64,000 nucleotides of DNA from Pseudosporangium ferrugineum (GCF_003002065.1 NZ_PVZG01000002.1:434001-498000); one strand, 5' to 3'. Positions 41,763 through 51,580 are shown, counted from the first letter of the stretch. Translations and numbers: made by a program. The notes: a model not told the origin generated them from the sequence alone.

Positions 41763-43364
41763 ATGGCACATCCGGTGAGTCGCTGGTTCGGTAACCTGCG
41801 GATCGGCGTCAAGATAAGTCTGGCGTTGCTGGTCGCCGTGCTCGGCGGGGTCTCCGTGGCGGTCGGCGGCATGATCGGCCTGCGCGAGGCGAACGAGAAC
41901 GCGGTCGAGATCTACGAGGAGAACCTGCGGCCCACGGCCTCCCTGGCCCGGCTCCAGGGCGCCTTCGACGACCAGCTGCTGGCCCTGGCGCTCGCCGAGG
42001 TCTCCGATGCGGGCAGCAGGACGGCGCAGTACCGGCAGGCGGCGCTGGACGCCGGTGCCCTCGTGGTCAAGGGCCTCAGGGAGTACGCGGACGCCGGCCT
42101 CGAACCCGCCCAGCGGACCGCGGTCGACGAGCTCAACCAGGCGCTGAGCGCCTTCACCCGGGTCCGTGACGACCGGCTGCTGCCCGCCGCCGTCGCCAAC
42201 GACGGGGCCGCCTTCGACGAGGCGTACACGTCCGACGCCGAGCCGCTGATCGCACGGATCAACAAGGCGTTCGACACCCTGAGCTCGTTCGAGGGCTCGA
42301 CCGCCGCCCACGCCGCCGAGCAGAGCGGCGACATCTACCGGATGAGCCGGGCCGTCATGCTCGGCAGCCTCGCCGCCGGGTGTGTGATCGCGGGCCTGCT
42401 GGGCTGGCTGACCGTACGCCGGATCACCGGCCCGCTCGGCGAGGTGAACGACACCCTCGCCCGGGTCGCCGACGGAGACCTCACCGGCACGGTGCCCGTC
42501 CGCTCCGGCGACGAGGTGGGCAGGATGGCCGGCTCGCTCAACCGCGCGTCCGGCAGCATGCGCTCGACCGTCCAGGCCCTCGGCACGGCCTCGCAGTCGC
42601 TGGCCGCCGCCGAGCAGCTCTCGACCACCAGCACGCAGATCGCCGGCAGCGCGGAGAAGGTCAGCGGGCAGGCGATCGCGGTCTCCGCCGCCGCCGAGCA
42701 GATCCGCCGCAACGTCGACACGGTCTCGGCGGGCTCCGAGGAGATGGGCGCCTCCATCCGGGAGATCGCGCAGAACGCCAACCAGGCGGCGGAGGTGGCC
42801 GCGGAGGCCGTCACCCGGGCGCGGAGCACCAACGACACCGTGACCAAGCTCGGCGAGTCGTCGGCGGAGATCGGCAACGTCGTCAAGCTGATCACGGCGA
42901 TCGCCGAGCAGACGAACCTGCTCGCCCTGAACGCCACCATCGAGGCGGCCCGGGCCGGCGAGATGGGCAAGGGGTTCGCGGTGGTCGCGTCCGAGGTCAA
43001 GGATCTCGCCCAGGAGACCGCGAAGGCGACCGAGGACATCAGCGGCCGGGTCACCGCCATCCAGGCCGACGCCGGCACGGCGATCACCGCGATCGGGGAG
43101 ATCGCCGACGTCATCGCCCGGATCAGCGACTACCAGACCACGATCGCGGCGGCCGTGGAGGAGCAGACGGCGACCACCGGCGAGATGAACCGCGGCGTCA
43201 CCGAGGCGGCGTCCGGCGTCGGCGACATCGCCGGCGGCATCGACACCCTGGCGACCGCCGCGGCCGTCACCACCGAGAGCGTGGCGGACTCGCGGCGCGC
43301 CGCGGCGGAGCTCGCCCGCATGTCCGGCGAGCTCCAGGCCCTGGTCGGCACCTTCCGGGTGTGA
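41763..43364 (+). CDS. Methyl-accepting chemotaxis protein
   Basis: A 533-residue chemoreceptor. Transmembrane helix 1 is about residues 17-38 and helix 2 about 197-219, with a four-helix-bundle type ligand domain between them (EEN...ARLQGAF...[10 protein letters not shown]). HAMP follows ([18 protein letters not shown]), then a long coiled coil with the invariant signalling hairpin [38 protein letters not shown]. No C-terminal CheR/CheB pentapeptide is present. It should report to CheA/CheW elsewhere. A clear ribosome binding site (gaggggcgg) precedes ATG 41763. Presence of a chemoreceptor implies a motile stage in this actinomycete. Confidence 0.95.
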   Translation: MAHPVSRWFGNLRIGVKISLALLVAVLGGVSVAVGGMIGLREANENAVEIYEENLRPTASLARLQGAFDDQLLALALAEVSDAGSRTAQYRQAALDAGALVVKGLREYADAGLEPAQRTAVDELNQALSAFTRVRDDRLLPAAVANDGAAFDEAYTSDAEPLIARINKAFDTLSSFEGSTAAHAAEQSGDIYRMSRAVMLGSLAAGCVIAGLLGWLTVRRITGPLGEVNDTLARVADGDLTGTVPVRSGDEVGRMAGSLNRASGSMRSTVQALGTASQSLAAAEQLSTTSTQIAGSAEKVSGQAIAVSAAAEQIRRNVDTVSAGSEEMGASIREIAQNANQAAEVAAEAVTRARSTNDTVTKLGESSAEIGNVVKLITAIAEQTNLLALNATIEAARAGEMGKGFAVVASEVKDLAQETAKATEDISGRVTAIQADAGTAITAIGEIADVIARISDYQTTIAAAVEEQTATTGEMNRGVTEAASGVGDIAGGIDTLATAAAVTTESVADSRRAAAELARMSGELQALVGTFRV

Positions 43365-43377
43365 CGGGCGTCAGCCG

Positions 43378-43551
43378 CCCGCCCGGCCGCGCCCGCCCGG
43401 ACCGCGGGGTGGACGGCTGCCCGACCGGCCGCGCCCGCGCGGACCGCGGCTGGACGGCCGCCCGCCCGCCCGGCCAGCCGCGCCCGCCCGCCCGAACCAG
43501 GGCTGGACGCCCGCCCGACCGGCCGCGCCCTCCCGCACGGACCGCGGCTCA
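43378..43551. repeat. Imperfect 41-52 bp tandem repeats between convergent genes
   Basis: Four units each contain a cgcccg...gaccggccgcgccc...ggaccgcggctggacgg core: 43378-43414, 43415-43455, 43456-43507 and 43508-43551. They fill the 184-bp gap after the chemoreceptor and run up to the stop of the oxidoreductase gene. No gene is seen within it. Confidence 0.65.
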
Positions 43552-44202
43552 GGGGACGGCCGACCGTGCGGCGCAGAGCTCGCGGCGCAGGCCCGGCTCG
43601 GTCAGGTCCGCGCCGAACAGGGGTGAGCCGGGCTGCAGGACGGCGCTGTCGGCCAGCCCGCCGACGATGGCCGGGGTGAAGCCGATCCGGTCGACGAACG
43701 CCGCGACGTCCGCGACCGCCGGCGGGTCGTCGCCGGCCACGCCGAGCGCGATCCGCCCGGGTGCTCCGGCGGGGCGGGCCAGGTCCTCGATCTCGTGGTA
43801 TCCGATGTGGTTCAGCGTCTTGACCAGGCGCGCGGTGCTCGGCAGATGACTCCGGACCACCTCGCTCGAGGGCCGGTCCGCCGCCTCGAACTCGGGCAGG
43901 AGCCCGTCGATGGGCCGCCAGTAGTTCATCACGTCGATGACCGTGCGACCGGCGAGCCCCGCCAGCGGCAGGTTCCGGTAGCGGCGCAGCGGCACCGCGA
44001 TGACGACGAGGTCCGAGCCGGCCGCGAGTCCGGCGGCGTCCACCGTCGTCGCCTCGGGGATCATCACCCTGGTGATGAGCCCGCTGCGCTCGGCGGGCCC
44101 GGAGGTGGCGATGCGTACGTCGTAACCGGCCCTGATCGCCACCCGCGCGATGGCCGTGCCCGACTTGCCGGCGCCGAAGATGCCGATCGTCCGTACGCCC
44201 AT
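43549..44202 (-). CDS. NADP(H)/F420-type oxidoreductase (NPD-like Rossmann protein)
   Basis: A 217-residue protein with an N-terminal dinucleotide-binding motif TIGIFGAGKSGTAIARVAI, a substrate region VVIAVPLRRYRNLPLAGLAG with VIDVMNYWRPIDG, and VKTLNHIGYHEIED. It resembles the F420H2:NADP+ oxidoreductase branch of 6-phosphogluconate-dehydrogenase-like folds, in which it would transfer hydride between NADPH and F420. That fits an adjacent luciferase-like enzyme, although the latter could use FMN. ATG 44202 (TGATG overlap, ggagg seven bases upstream) was preferred to GTG 44205. The two genes form an operon. Confidence 0.8.
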   Translation of the reverse strand: MGVRTIGIFGAGKSGTAIARVAIRAGYDVRIATSGPAERSGLITRVMIPEATTVDAAGLAAGSDLVVIAVPLRRYRNLPLAGLAGRTVIDVMNYWRPIDGLLPEFEAADRPSSEVVRSHLPSTARLVKTLNHIGYHEIEDLARPAGAPGRIALGVAGDDPPAVADVAAFVDRIGFTPAIVGGLADSAVLQPGSPLFGADLTEPGLRRELCAARSAVP

Positions 44203-45251
44203 CACGCCGCCTCCCCGACCGGCGCGACGGCCTCGCGGCGGGCGACCTCGGCGCGCACCACCGGTGCCACCTCGGTGCCGAGCAGCTCGATGGCGCGCAT
44301 GAGGTCCCGGTGGGGCACGGGGCCGACGGCCAGTTGCAGCATGGTCCGCTGGTGCCCGAGCACCTCGTGGTAGTGCAGGATCTTCTCGATCACCTGTTGC
44401 GGGGAGCCCACCGCGTACGTGCTCCCGGGCCCGTTCTGGGCGGCCATGTGCTCGGCGGTCACCTCGCGGACACCGAGCCTGGCCCCCACGACGTTGCGCA
44501 GCTCGGCGTCGGCCGGGAAGTAGATCTCGCCGGCCCTCTGCGAGGTGTCGGCCACGAATCCGTGCAGGCTCATCCCGATCGGCAGGCGCTCCTTGCCGTA
44601 GTGGCCGAGCGCCTCCCGGTAGAGCTCGGCGATGGGCGCGAGCTGGTGCGCCTGCCCGCCCAGCGTCCCGATCATCAGCGGCAGGCCCACGGCGGCGGCC
44701 CGTACCGCCGACTGCGGGCTGCCCCCGACGGCCACCGACACCGGCAGCGGGTCCTGGACCGGGCGGGGCAGGACGGTCTCGCCGTGCAGCGGCGGACGGA
44801 AGCGGCCCGACCAGGTGACCGGCCCGCCCTCCCGCAGGCGCAGGAGCAGCCGCAGCTTCTCGTCGAAGAGCTGCTCGTAGTCCTGCAGGTCGTGGCCGAA
44901 CAGCCGGAACGAGTCGAGCAGGGCGCCGCGGCCGACCATCAGCTCGGCGCGTCCCCCCGAGACCAGGTCGAGCGCGTGGAACTCCTCCAGGACGCGCACC
45001 GGATCGGCGGTGCTGAGGACCGTGACCGCGCTGGTCAGCCGGATCCGGGAGGTCCGCGCCGCGGCCGCGGCGAGGGTGACCGGCGGCGCCGGGGCCCCGA
45101 ACGCCGGGTGGTGGTGCTCGCCCAGGCCGAAGACGTCGAGGCCGACCTCGTCGGCCAGGACGATCTCCTCGATCAGCTCCGGGATCCGCTGCGGGGCGGC
45201 GACGCCGCCCCTGACGGACACGTCGGCGAAGGTGAAGGCGCCGATCTCCAT
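44202..45251 (-). CDS. Luciferase-like (LLM-class) flavin-dependent oxidoreductase
   Basis: A 349-residue TIM-barrel protein of the LLM superfamily. It begins EIGAFTFADVSVRGG with FGLGEHHHPAFGAPAPP and TSRIRLTSAVTVLSTADPVR, and carries RAELMVGRGALLDSFRLFG (active-site region) and PLPVSVAVGGSPQSAVRAAA. It uses FMN or F420 to oxidise an unknown substrate. Start ATG 45251 has gaggag upstream. An 11-bp-arm inverted repeat sits 16 bp upstream, between it and a TetR gene in the same orientation. It overlaps the oxidoreductase gene by one base. Confidence 0.9.
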   Translation of the reverse strand: MEIGAFTFADVSVRGGVAAPQRIPELIEEIVLADEVGLDVFGLGEHHHPAFGAPAPPVTLAAAAARTSRIRLTSAVTVLSTADPVRVLEEFHALDLVSGGRAELMVGRGALLDSFRLFGHDLQDYEQLFDEKLRLLLRLREGGPVTWSGRFRPPLHGETVLPRPVQDPLPVSVAVGGSPQSAVRAAAVGLPLMIGTLGGQAHQLAPIAELYREALGHYGKERLPIGMSLHGFVADTSQRAGEIYFPADAELRNVVGARLGVREVTAEHMAAQNGPGSTYAVGSPQQVIEKILHYHEVLGHQRTMLQLAVGPVPHRDLMRAIELLGTEVAPVVRAEVARREAVAPVGEAA

Positions 45252-45266
45252 GACTGCTCCTCGGGT

Positions 45267-45290
45267 TAAGTGACGCAACTGCGTCATTTA
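45267..45290. promoter_or_regulatory. TetR operator upstream of luciferase-like operon
   Basis: TAAGTGACGCA (45267-45277) and TGCGTCATTTA (45280-45290) are inverted repeats at 10 of 11 positions with a 2-bp spacer. The inner arms TGACGCA/TGCGTCA are perfect. It lies 16 bp upstream of ATG 45251 and 38 bp downstream of the TetR stop, so the TetR protein probably represses the operon. Confidence 0.75.
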
Positions 45291-45327
45291 TAACCCCGGG
45301 TGGGCCGATCGCCCTCCGTGACGGTGG

Positions 45328-45975
45328 TTACTTCTCGCGATTCGCTTTCATCAAGGCGTGATAGGTCTCGGCGGCCGACGGGGCCGGGGGCAGCGGCCCG
45401 CCGCCCGGCGCGGCGAACGCCTGCAGGAAGTAGGCCAGCAGCCGGTCCGACATCCGCTCCGCGACCCGGCCGGCGCCGGCCAGCACGCCGGCGTGCGCCA
45501 GCAGCAGCAGCGGGATGTCCTCGGCCGAGAAGTCCGCCCGCAGCCCGCCGGCGGCCTTCGCCCGGGTGATCAGCTCCTCGACGGCGGCCCACGCCCGCCG
45601 CCGGTACTGCTCGTACCCCAGGGAGGCGGGGAACGTCCTGGTCAGCACGTCGGCGAAGCCCCGGTCGGCGAGCTGCGCCCGGGCCACCCAGCGCACGTAC
45701 CCGGTGAAGCCGGCCCAGGCGTCGTCCTGCTTCAGGGCCGCCTCGGCGATCTCGGCGTACAGCACGAGCTTGTCCTCGAAGACCGCCGCGAGCAGCTCGT
45801 CGCGGCCGGCGAACCGGCGCCGCAGCGTCGGCTCGCTGACCCCGGCGTGCCGGGCGATCTGCCGCATCGACACGTCCAGCCCGTGCTCCGAGAACACCTC
45901 CCGGGCCGCGGCCACCAGGCGCTCCCGGTTGCGGGCGGCGTCCGCCCGCAACCGGCCGTCCCTGCGCTGCACCAT
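45328..45975 (-). CDS. TetR family transcriptional regulator
   Basis: A 215-residue regulator. The N-terminal helix-turn-helix covers residues about 12-60 (RERLVAAAREVFSEHGLDV, SMRQIARHAGVSEPTLRRRF), followed by a helical sensor domain (YVRWVARAQLADRGFADVL) and a Pro/Ala-rich loop near the end. Gene order and the palindrome downstream indicate repression of the luciferase-like/oxidoreductase operon. Start ATG 45975 lies before the first helix. The gene is separated from the ABC operon by a terminator hairpin. Confidence 0.9.
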   Translation of the reverse strand: MVQRRDGRLRADAARNRERLVAAAREVFSEHGLDVSMRQIARHAGVSEPTLRRRFAGRDELLAAVFEDKLVLYAEIAEAALKQDDAWAGFTGYVRWVARAQLADRGFADVLTRTFPASLGYEQYRRRAWAAVEELITRAKAAGGLRADFSAEDIPLLLLAHAGVLAGAGRVAERMSDRLLAYFLQAFAAPGGGPLPPAPSAAETYHALMKANREK

Positions 45976-45995
45976 GGACGCAGGCTACGACACCA

Positions 45996-46031
45996 CCCGC
46001 CGCCGCGAACCGGGTCCCGGCCGGCGGCGGG
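45996..46031. terminator. GC-rich hairpin terminator of the ABC operon
   Basis: CCCGCCGCCG (45996-46005) and CGGCGGCGGG (46022-46031) form a perfect 10-bp stem around a 16-nt loop that contains a second small hairpin. It lies 10 bp beyond the permease stop and 20 bp upstream of the TetR start. No T tract is present. Confidence 0.6.
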
Positions 46032-46040
46032 ACGGCGCCG

Positions 46041-47342
46041 CTATCCGGTCAGCGCCTCCGTCGGCGTCAGCCGCGCCGCCCGCAGCGCCGGATAGAACCC
46101 CGCCGCCGCACCGACCAGGAGCGTCGCCGCCAGCCCACCGGCAAGAGCCCACCACGGTACGGCCACCGGCCACGACCGCCACCACGACCATCCGGCGGTG
46201 ACGGCGCTGCCGGCGGCGACCCCGGCCGCCCCGCCGGTGGCCGCGAGCAGCAGCGACTCCATGAGGAACTGCCCGCACACCTGCGCGCGGGTGGCCCCCA
46301 GCGCCCGGCGCAGGCCGATCTCGGCACGGCGTTCCAGCACCGAGATCAGCATGGTGTTCGCGACGCCCACGCCGCCGACGAGCAGCGCCACCGCGCCCAG
46401 GCCCAGCATCAGCCCCTGCAACGCGACGTCGGTGGCCCGGGCCGCGGCGAGCGCGTCCGACGGCCGGGACACCAGCACCTCGTTCGGCGCCTGCGGGTTC
46501 ACGGTGGCGGCGAGCACGGCGCGGACCTGCTCGACCGCCGCGTCCAGCGACCGCGTGTACACGGTGGTGGGCGAGCCGTCGAAGCCGAGCAGCCGCCGCG
46601 CCGCCGACCAGCCGATCAGGGCCGCCGAGTCGAGCTCGCGGGCCAGCGGCACCGGCGCCAGGATCCCGACCACCGCGAACCACTGCCCGCCCAGCCACAC
46701 CCGGGGACCCGGCCCGCGGATCCCGAGGCGCTCGGCAGCGGTGGCGCCGAGCACGACGACCGGCGCGTCCGGGGACGTACCGGTCAGCCACCGGCCCCGG
46801 GCCGGCGTCGCGCGCAGCGTCTCCGGCAGGTCGTCGCGGGCGGCGAGCACCGCGATGCTGCCGCTCTCCGCCGCCGGTACGTGGTCGTTGCGGTAGACCT
46901 TCGCGTCCACCGTCCCGGTGGCGCTGACCGCGCGGACCGGGCCGATGCGGCGGACCATGGCCAGCGACTCCGGCGGCAGGGCCGCGTCCGCACCGGAGAA
47001 CGTCCGTCCCGGCGCGGCGGTGAGCAGGTTGGTGCCCAGGGCGGCCAGGGTACGGTCCAGGCCCGCCCGGCTCGACGCGGAGATGCCCACCACGGCGAGC
47101 ATGGCGGCGATGCCGATCGCGATGCCGGCCGCCGACAGCACCATGCGCAGCGGCCGGGCCCGCAGCCCGGCCGCGCCGAGCCGGACCACGTCCGCGGCGG
47201 CCAGCCGGGCCGGCCGCGGCGGGCCCCCGGCCCTGCCGTCCGGCCCGCCCGCGGCCCTGCCGTCCGCCCCCGGCGCGTTCACGGCTGCGCCGTCCTGCGA
47301 TGGCCCGCCCGCGGCGCCACCGTCCGGCCTTCGTGCGCTCAT
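46041..47342 (-). CDS. MacB-like ABC transporter permease
   Basis: A 433-residue permease. A Pro/Ala/Gly-rich N-terminal tail (1-45) precedes the first helix ([20 protein letters not shown]). A large periplasmic MacB-PCD domain (about 80-280) with [19 protein letters not shown] follows, then three C-terminal helices ([26 protein letters not shown]) typical of FtsX/MacB permeases. It ends [11 protein letters not shown], the usual coupling-end motif. It should form a tripartite-like exporter with the ATPase and adaptor upstream. Four-base overlap with the ATPase gene (ATGA). Confidence 0.92.
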   Translation of the reverse strand: MSARRPDGGAAGGPSQDGAAVNAPGADGRAAGGPDGRAGGPPRPARLAAADVVRLGAAGLRARPLRMVLSAAGIAIGIAAMLAVVGISASSRAGLDRTLAALGTNLLTAAPGRTFSGADAALPPESLAMVRRIGPVRAVSATGTVDAKVYRNDHVPAAESGSIAVLAARDDLPETLRATPARGRWLTGTSPDAPVVVLGATAAERLGIRGPGPRVWLGGQWFAVVGILAPVPLARELDSAALIGWSAARRLLGFDGSPTTVYTRSLDAAVEQVRAVLAATVNPQAPNEVLVSRPSDALAAARATDVALQGLMLGLGAVALLVGGVGVANTMLISVLERRAEIGLRRALGATRAQVCGQFLMESLLLAATGGAAGVAAGSAVTAGWSWWRSWPVAVPWWALAGGLAATLLVGAAAGFYPALRAARLTPTEALTG

Positions 47343-47992
47343 GACTCCACCAGCCTGCCGTCGCGCAGCCCGACCCGGCGCGGCAGGGCCGCCGCGATGT
47401 CCCGGTCGTGCGTGATCACCACCAGGGTGGTGCCCGCCGCGTGCAGGTCGTGCAGCAGCGCCATGACGCCGGCCCCGGCGGCCGAGTCGAGATTGCCGGT
47501 GGGTTCGTCGGCGAGCAGCAGCTCCGGCTCGGCGACCACGGCGCGCGCGATAGCGACGCGCTGCCGCTCGCCGCCCGAGAGCTCGTGCGGCCGGTGGTGC
47601 GTCCGGTGCCCCAGGCCGACCCGTTCCAGCGCGCGGGCGGCCCGCCGCAGTCGTTCGCGCCGCCGGACACCGCTGTAGAGCAGCCCGTCCGCGACGTTGC
47701 CGAGCGCGCTCACCCCGGGCGCCAGGTGGAACTGCTGGAACACGAAGCCGATCGTCCGGGCCCGCAGCGCCGCCAGGTGCCGGTCGGCGAGGGTCGCGAC
47801 GTCGTACCCGGCGATGCGTACGGTCCCCGCCGACGGCCGGTCCAGGGCGCCGAGCAGGTGCAGCATCGTCGACTTGCCGGAGCCCGACGGGCCCGCCACG
47901 GCGACGAACTCGCCCGCGCCGACGGTCAGCGACACGCCGTCGAGGGCGGTCACCCCGGGATACTCCTTGCGGACGGCGGTCATCTCGATCAT
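47339..47992 (-). CDS. ABC transporter ATP-binding protein (MacB/LolD-type)
   Basis: A 217-residue ATPase: Walker [12 protein letters not shown]-loop [11 protein letters not shown], signature [20 protein letters not shown], Walker [14 protein letters not shown] and H-loop VVITHDRD. The sequence [14 protein letters not shown] is typical of MacB-class exporters. ATG 47992 and ATG 47983 are possible starts; the first overlaps the adaptor gene stop (ATGA). It energises the permease for outward traffic of peptides or antibiotics. Confidence 0.95.
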   Translation of the reverse strand: MIEMTAVRKEYPGVTALDGVSLTVGAGEFVAVAGPSGSGKSTMLHLLGALDRPSAGTVRIAGYDVATLADRHLAALRARTIGFVFQQFHLAPGVSALGNVADGLLYSGVRRRERLRRAARALERVGLGHRTHHRPHELSGGERQRVAIARAVVAEPELLLADEPTGNLDSAAGAGVMALLHDLHAAGTTLVVITHDRDIAAALPRRVGLRDGRLVES

Positions 47993-49023
47993 GCCGGCAT
48001 CCCCACGGTCAGGCCCTCGGTCAGGCCCTCGCCGCTGACCTCCACCCGGCCGCCGGCGAACAGGCCGACCCGCACCGGCAGGTAGCGCGTCCCGGCCGCG
48101 TCGACGACCTCGAGGCCGTACCCGCCCTCGGCGAGCGCGACCAGGGCGGCGACCGGGACGGTGAGCACGTTCCGGCGCTCCTCACCCCGGTAGGTCACCT
48201 CCACCGGGCCCTCCCGGAGCCGGCCGGGGGAGCGGCCCAGGGCGATGGTGACCGGCACCGTCGGCTTGCCGCCGTCCTGCTTCGGCTCGGCCTTCGCGCC
48301 CACGTGCCGTACGGTGCCCGGCACCTCCCTGCCGTCCGGCAGGGTGACCCGCACCTTGACGCCGGCGGCTGCCCAGCCGGCCGCGTCCGCGTCCACGCCG
48401 GCGGTGACGACGGTGGCCGCCGGCGTGTACGCGAGCACCTCGCCCGTGGCCGGCGCGCCGACCCTGGCCCGCAGTTCCGCGATCCGCATGGCACCGTTCG
48501 CCACGACTGCCCACGTGGCGTCGACGGTCCCGGTCTCCGGCAGCCCGAGCCGATCCTGCCAGCGCCGCACCACCCGCGCCGTGGCGGAGGTGTACTCGTC
48601 GTCCACCGTGAAGCCGTCGTAGCCCAGGGCCTCCAGGTTGCGTTCCAGCTGGGCGACGTCCGGTCCCTCCGCGCCGGGGGCCAGGGGACGGTAGACGGGC
48701 AGGACGCCGTACAGCAGCACCATCGGTCTGTTGTCGGCGCGCAGCACCGTGCCGCCGCGCTTGACCACCCGGCCGGCCGGGGGCAGCCAGGTGATCGTGC
48801 CGGTGGCCGTGGAGGTGATCGGCACCGGGTCGCCGTACCCGAGCTCGCCGTCGATCTTCACCGAGGACGCCAGGGTCTCGCGGCGTACCTCGGCCGTGGC
48901 CGCCGGCCGGTCCGGCGCCGCCGCCGGGCCGGACCGGCCGTCCAGGCCCACGGCCGCCGCGCCGGCGCCGCCCAGGACCGCCGCGGCGGTGGCGACCACG
49001 GCCACCGTGCGCCTGCGGCTCAT
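47989..49023 (-). CDS. Exporter adaptor with peptidoglycan-binding domain (MFP-like)
   Basis: A 344-residue exported adaptor. An N-terminal anchor helix ([20 protein letters not shown]) is followed by a beta-rich lead ([20 protein letters not shown]) and a peptidoglycan-binding-like module at about residues 115-170 ([35 protein letters not shown]). A C-terminal beta-barrel part ([40 protein letters not shown]) follows. This is the domain order of efflux adaptors associated with MacB-type ABC systems in actinobacteria. ATG 49023 overlaps the lipoprotein gene stop by four bases. Confidence 0.85.
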   Translation of the reverse strand: MSRRRTVAVVATAAAVLGGAGAAAVGLDGRSGPAAAPDRPAATAEVRRETLASSVKIDGELGYGDPVPITSTATGTITWLPPAGRVVKRGGTVLRADNRPMVLLYGVLPVYRPLAPGAEGPDVAQLERNLEALGYDGFTVDDEYTSATARVVRRWQDRLGLPETGTVDATWAVVANGAMRIAELRARVGAPATGEVLAYTPAATVVTAGVDADAAGWAAAGVKVRVTLPDGREVPGTVRHVGAKAEPKQDGGKPTVPVTIALGRSPGRLREGPVEVTYRGEERRNVLTVPVAALVALAEGGYGLEVVDAAGTRYLPVRVGLFAGGRVEVSGEGLTEGLTVGMPA

Positions 49024-49556
49024 CCGCCCACCCGGGTCACGCCGCTGATGCCGTCCGGGCCGACACCCTTGCACTTCTCGGTGGCCTTGCGCATCGCCTC
49101 GTGATCGCCGGACCCCTCGGTGAACGTCAGGCCGCCGGTCGCCGGGTCCGGATCCGGGAAGTCCGGCACGCCGTTCTCGCGCATGCACTTGGCCAGGTCC
49201 CGCAGCTTCGCGATGTCCTCCGGCGTCATCTTGGGCGGCTCGCCCCCGTTGGGCAGCAGGGTGCGGCACTTCTCCATGGCCGCCTGCATCTTGCGGGACT
49301 CCGGGGTGTCCGCGGCACCGGCCCGCTGGGCGGGGATCGCGATCATCCCGTCGGCGTTCGGGTCGGGGACGTCGACGCCCTCGGCCCGCATGCAGCCGGC
49401 GAACTCCCGCCGCTGCCCGGCCTCGTCCGCCTTCGCCGCCGAACTGGCGTGGCCGCCGCCGGCCGAGGCCACCGGCGTCTCGTCGGCGCCGCCCCCGCAT
49501 CCGCCCAGGGCCAGCAGCACGAGCAGCGGCGGTACGAACCTTTTTCCGTGTCTCAT
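49020..49556 (-). CDS. Small lipoprotein with repeated cysteine motifs
   Basis: A 178-residue lipoprotein; lipobox ALGGC at about residue 20. The mature part contains two related units, EFAGCMRAEGVDVPDPNADG with MEKCRTLL, and DLAKCMRENGVPDFPDPDPA with TEKCKGV. Each has a CM-x-E-x-GV-x-PDP core and a later EKC. The paired cysteines suggest two disulfides. It heads the adaptor-ATPase-permease operon and may sense or bind its substrate. No homologous family was recognised beyond such actinobacterial exporter operons. Divergent from the response regulator at 49662. Confidence 0.8.
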   Translation of the reverse strand: MRHGKRFVPPLLVLLALGGCGGGADETPVASAGGGHASSAAKADEAGQRREFAGCMRAEGVDVPDPNADGMIAIPAQRAGAADTPESRKMQAAMEKCRTLLPNGGEPPKMTPEDIAKLRDLAKCMRENGVPDFPDPDPATGGLTFTEGSGDHEAMRKATEKCKGVGPDGISGVTRVGG

Positions 49557-49661
49557 CACGGCTCCTTCCGGTCGGCGCACAGCAGACCGCGGCGCCCGTA
49601 GGAGCGGCATCAGCGCCGGCGCTCACAGGATTTTTATGGGCGGGCCGGTCACCATGTCCGG

Positions 49662-50318
49662 GTGCGGGTATTGATCGCGGAGGACGAGGTCGTGATGGCG
49701 GACGCCATAGCGGAGGGCCTGCGGCTCCAGTCGCTGGCGGTGGACACGGTCCACGACGGGTACGCGGCGCTGCAACGGCTGGCGGTGAACGACTACGACG
49801 TGCTGATCCTCGACCGGGACCTGCCCGTGGTGCACGGCGACGACGTCTGCCGCGCGGTGGTCGCGGAGGGCGGCACCGTACGCGTCCTGATGCTGACCGC
49901 CGCCGGCGAGCTGGACGACCGGGTCCGCGGCCTGGCCCTCGGCGCCGACGACTACCTCCCGAAGCCGTTCGCCTTCGCCGAACTGGTCGCGCGGGTCCGG
50001 GCGCTGGGCCGGCGCGCCCGCCCGGCCGCGCCGCCGGTGCTGGAACGCGCGGGCATCCGGCTGGACACCTCCCGGCGTGAGGTCTTCCGCGACGGGCACT
50101 ACGTGGCCGTGTCCCGCAAGGAGTTCGCCGTCCTGGAGGAGCTGCTGCGGGCGGGCGGCGCGGTGGTCAGCACCGAGGAACTGCTGGAACGGGCCTGGGA
50201 CGAGCACACCGACCCGTTCACCAACGTGGTCCGCACGACGGTGATGACGCTGCGCCGCAAGCTCGGCCCGCCCGCCGTCGTCCGGACGGTCACCGGAGTG
50301 GGGTACCAGATCCCGTGA
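49662..50318 (+). CDS. OmpR-family response regulator
   Basis: A 218-residue regulator. The receiver has LIAEDEVVMADAIAEGL, phospho-acceptor D51 (LILDRDLPVVHGDD), VLMLTAAG and YLPKPF. The winged-helix C-terminal half has SRKEFAVLEELLRAGG, FTNVVRTTVMTLRRKLG and RTVTGVGYQIP. Only GTG 49662 fits the N-terminal strand. It is co-translated with a kinase and divergent from the ABC operon, which is probably its target: a cell-envelope-stress or antimicrobial-resistance module. The intergenic region has an AT-rich patch, atttttatg, near 49630. Confidence 0.93.
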   Translation: MRVLIAEDEVVMADAIAEGLRLQSLAVDTVHDGYAALQRLAVNDYDVLILDRDLPVVHGDDVCRAVVAEGGTVRVLMLTAAGELDDRVRGLALGADDYLPKPFAFAELVARVRALGRRARPAAPPVLERAGIRLDTSRREVFRDGHYVAVSRKEFAVLEELLRAGGAVVSTEELLERAWDEHTDPFTNVVRTTVMTLRRKLGPPAVVRTVTGVGYQIP

Positions 50319-51511
50319 CGAACCGATGGACCGTACGCGCGAAGCTCACCGTCCTCTACGGCACCCTGTTCCTGCTGGCCGGGACGGCCCTGCTGACGAT
50401 CACCTACTTCCTGCTCGCCCAGTCGCTGCGCAACCAGGGGGTCGACCAGACCACCGTCCTGACGGTCCCCGGCCTGCGCCCGGCGGTGCCGGCGCGCGCC
50501 GCGAGCGCGGACGACCCGGAGGTCACCCTGCCCGACGGGTTGACCGCCGCCCAGCAGACCGAGATCGAGGAACGCTGGAAGCTCGCCGAGAAGCTCCAGG
50601 AGGACTTCCGCTCCCGGACCCTGACCTCGCTGCTCCAGCGCGGCGGCATCGCCCTGGCGGGGGTGGGCCTCGTCGGCGTGTGGCTGAGCTGGCTGGCCGC
50701 CCGCCGTACGCTGCGTCCGCTGCAGCAGATCACGGCGACCGCCCGCCGCGTCGCCGACCGCAACCTGCACGAGCGCATCGGGCTGACCGGCCCGCACGAC
50801 GAACTGCGCCGCCTGGCGGACACCTTCGACGACATGCTGGCCCGCCTCGACGGCGCGTTCGCCGCCCAGCGCCGCTTCGCCGCCAACGCCTCGCACGAGC
50901 TCCGCACGCCGCTGGCGATCAACCGCACCCTCATCGAGGTGGCGCTCAGTCGCCCCCACCCGTCCGCCGAGATCCGCCAGCTCGGCGAGACGATGCTGGC
51001 GGTCAACGCCCGCCACGAGAAGCTCATCGACGGCCTGCTCCTGCTGGCCCGCTCGGACGGCGCGGTCCTCGACCCGGTGCCGGTGGACCTGGCCGACATC
51101 ACCACCCGGGTGGTCGCGGGCGTCACGGAACCCGGGGTGGAGCTGGCGGTGAGCACCCGCCCGTCGCCCGTACGCGGCGACCCGGTCCTGCTCGAACGCA
51201 TGGTCCAGAATCTGGTGCAGAACGCGGTGGCGTACAACCGGCGCCCCGGCCGCGTCGACGTCGTCTGCGAGCCCGGGACCCTGACGGTGACCAATACGGG
51301 GCCGGTGATCGCGGCGTACGAGGTGCCACGCCTCTTCGAACCCTTCCAGCGGCTCACCGACCGGGTCGGCTCGGCCCGCGGCACCGGCCTCGGCCTGTCC
51401 ATCGTCCGGTCGGTGAGCCGGGCCCACGGCGGCGAGGTGACCGCGCAGCCCGGCCCGCACGGCGGCCTCACCGTGACCGTCACCGTCCCGCCCGGCCCCG
51501 GCGCTCCGTGA
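50315..51511 (+). CDS. Histidine kinase with HAMP domain
   Basis: A 398-residue kinase. Helix 1 is at about 10-32, a short extracytoplasmic loop of 75 residues follows, and helix 2 is at about 107-128. HAMP is next (WLAARRTLRPLQQITATARR), then the H-box FAANASHELRTPLAINRTL, N-box NLVQNAVAYNRR and GTGLGLSIVRSVSRAH. The G1 motif reads TNTG where Asp is usual, a form common in this actinobacterial kinase group. GTG 50315 overlaps the response-regulator stop (GTGA). It probably senses envelope stress and activates the divergent exporter operon. Confidence 0.93.
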   Translation: MTNRWTVRAKLTVLYGTLFLLAGTALLTITYFLLAQSLRNQGVDQTTVLTVPGLRPAVPARAASADDPEVTLPDGLTAAQQTEIEERWKLAEKLQEDFRSRTLTSLLQRGGIALAGVGLVGVWLSWLAARRTLRPLQQITATARRVADRNLHERIGLTGPHDELRRLADTFDDMLARLDGAFAAQRRFAANASHELRTPLAINRTLIEVALSRPHPSAEIRQLGETMLAVNARHEKLIDGLLLLARSDGAVLDPVPVDLADITTRVVAGVTEPGVELAVSTRPSPVRGDPVLLERMVQNLVQNAVAYNRRPGRVDVVCEPGTLTVTNTGPVIAAYEVPRLFEPFQRLTDRVGSARGTGLGLSIVRSVSRAHGGEVTAQPGPHGGLTVTVTVPPGPGAP

Positions 51512-51580
51512 GCCTTTCCCGCCCGGTCTGAGCACTTTGTGATCTTCCGGGTGAGCAGCCCGTCGTGATGACATGCCGCG

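Noticed and set aside
45250..45305. Riboswitch-like structure before the luciferase-like gene
   Set aside because: The symmetry is explained by the TetR operator; no conserved riboswitch core was seen.
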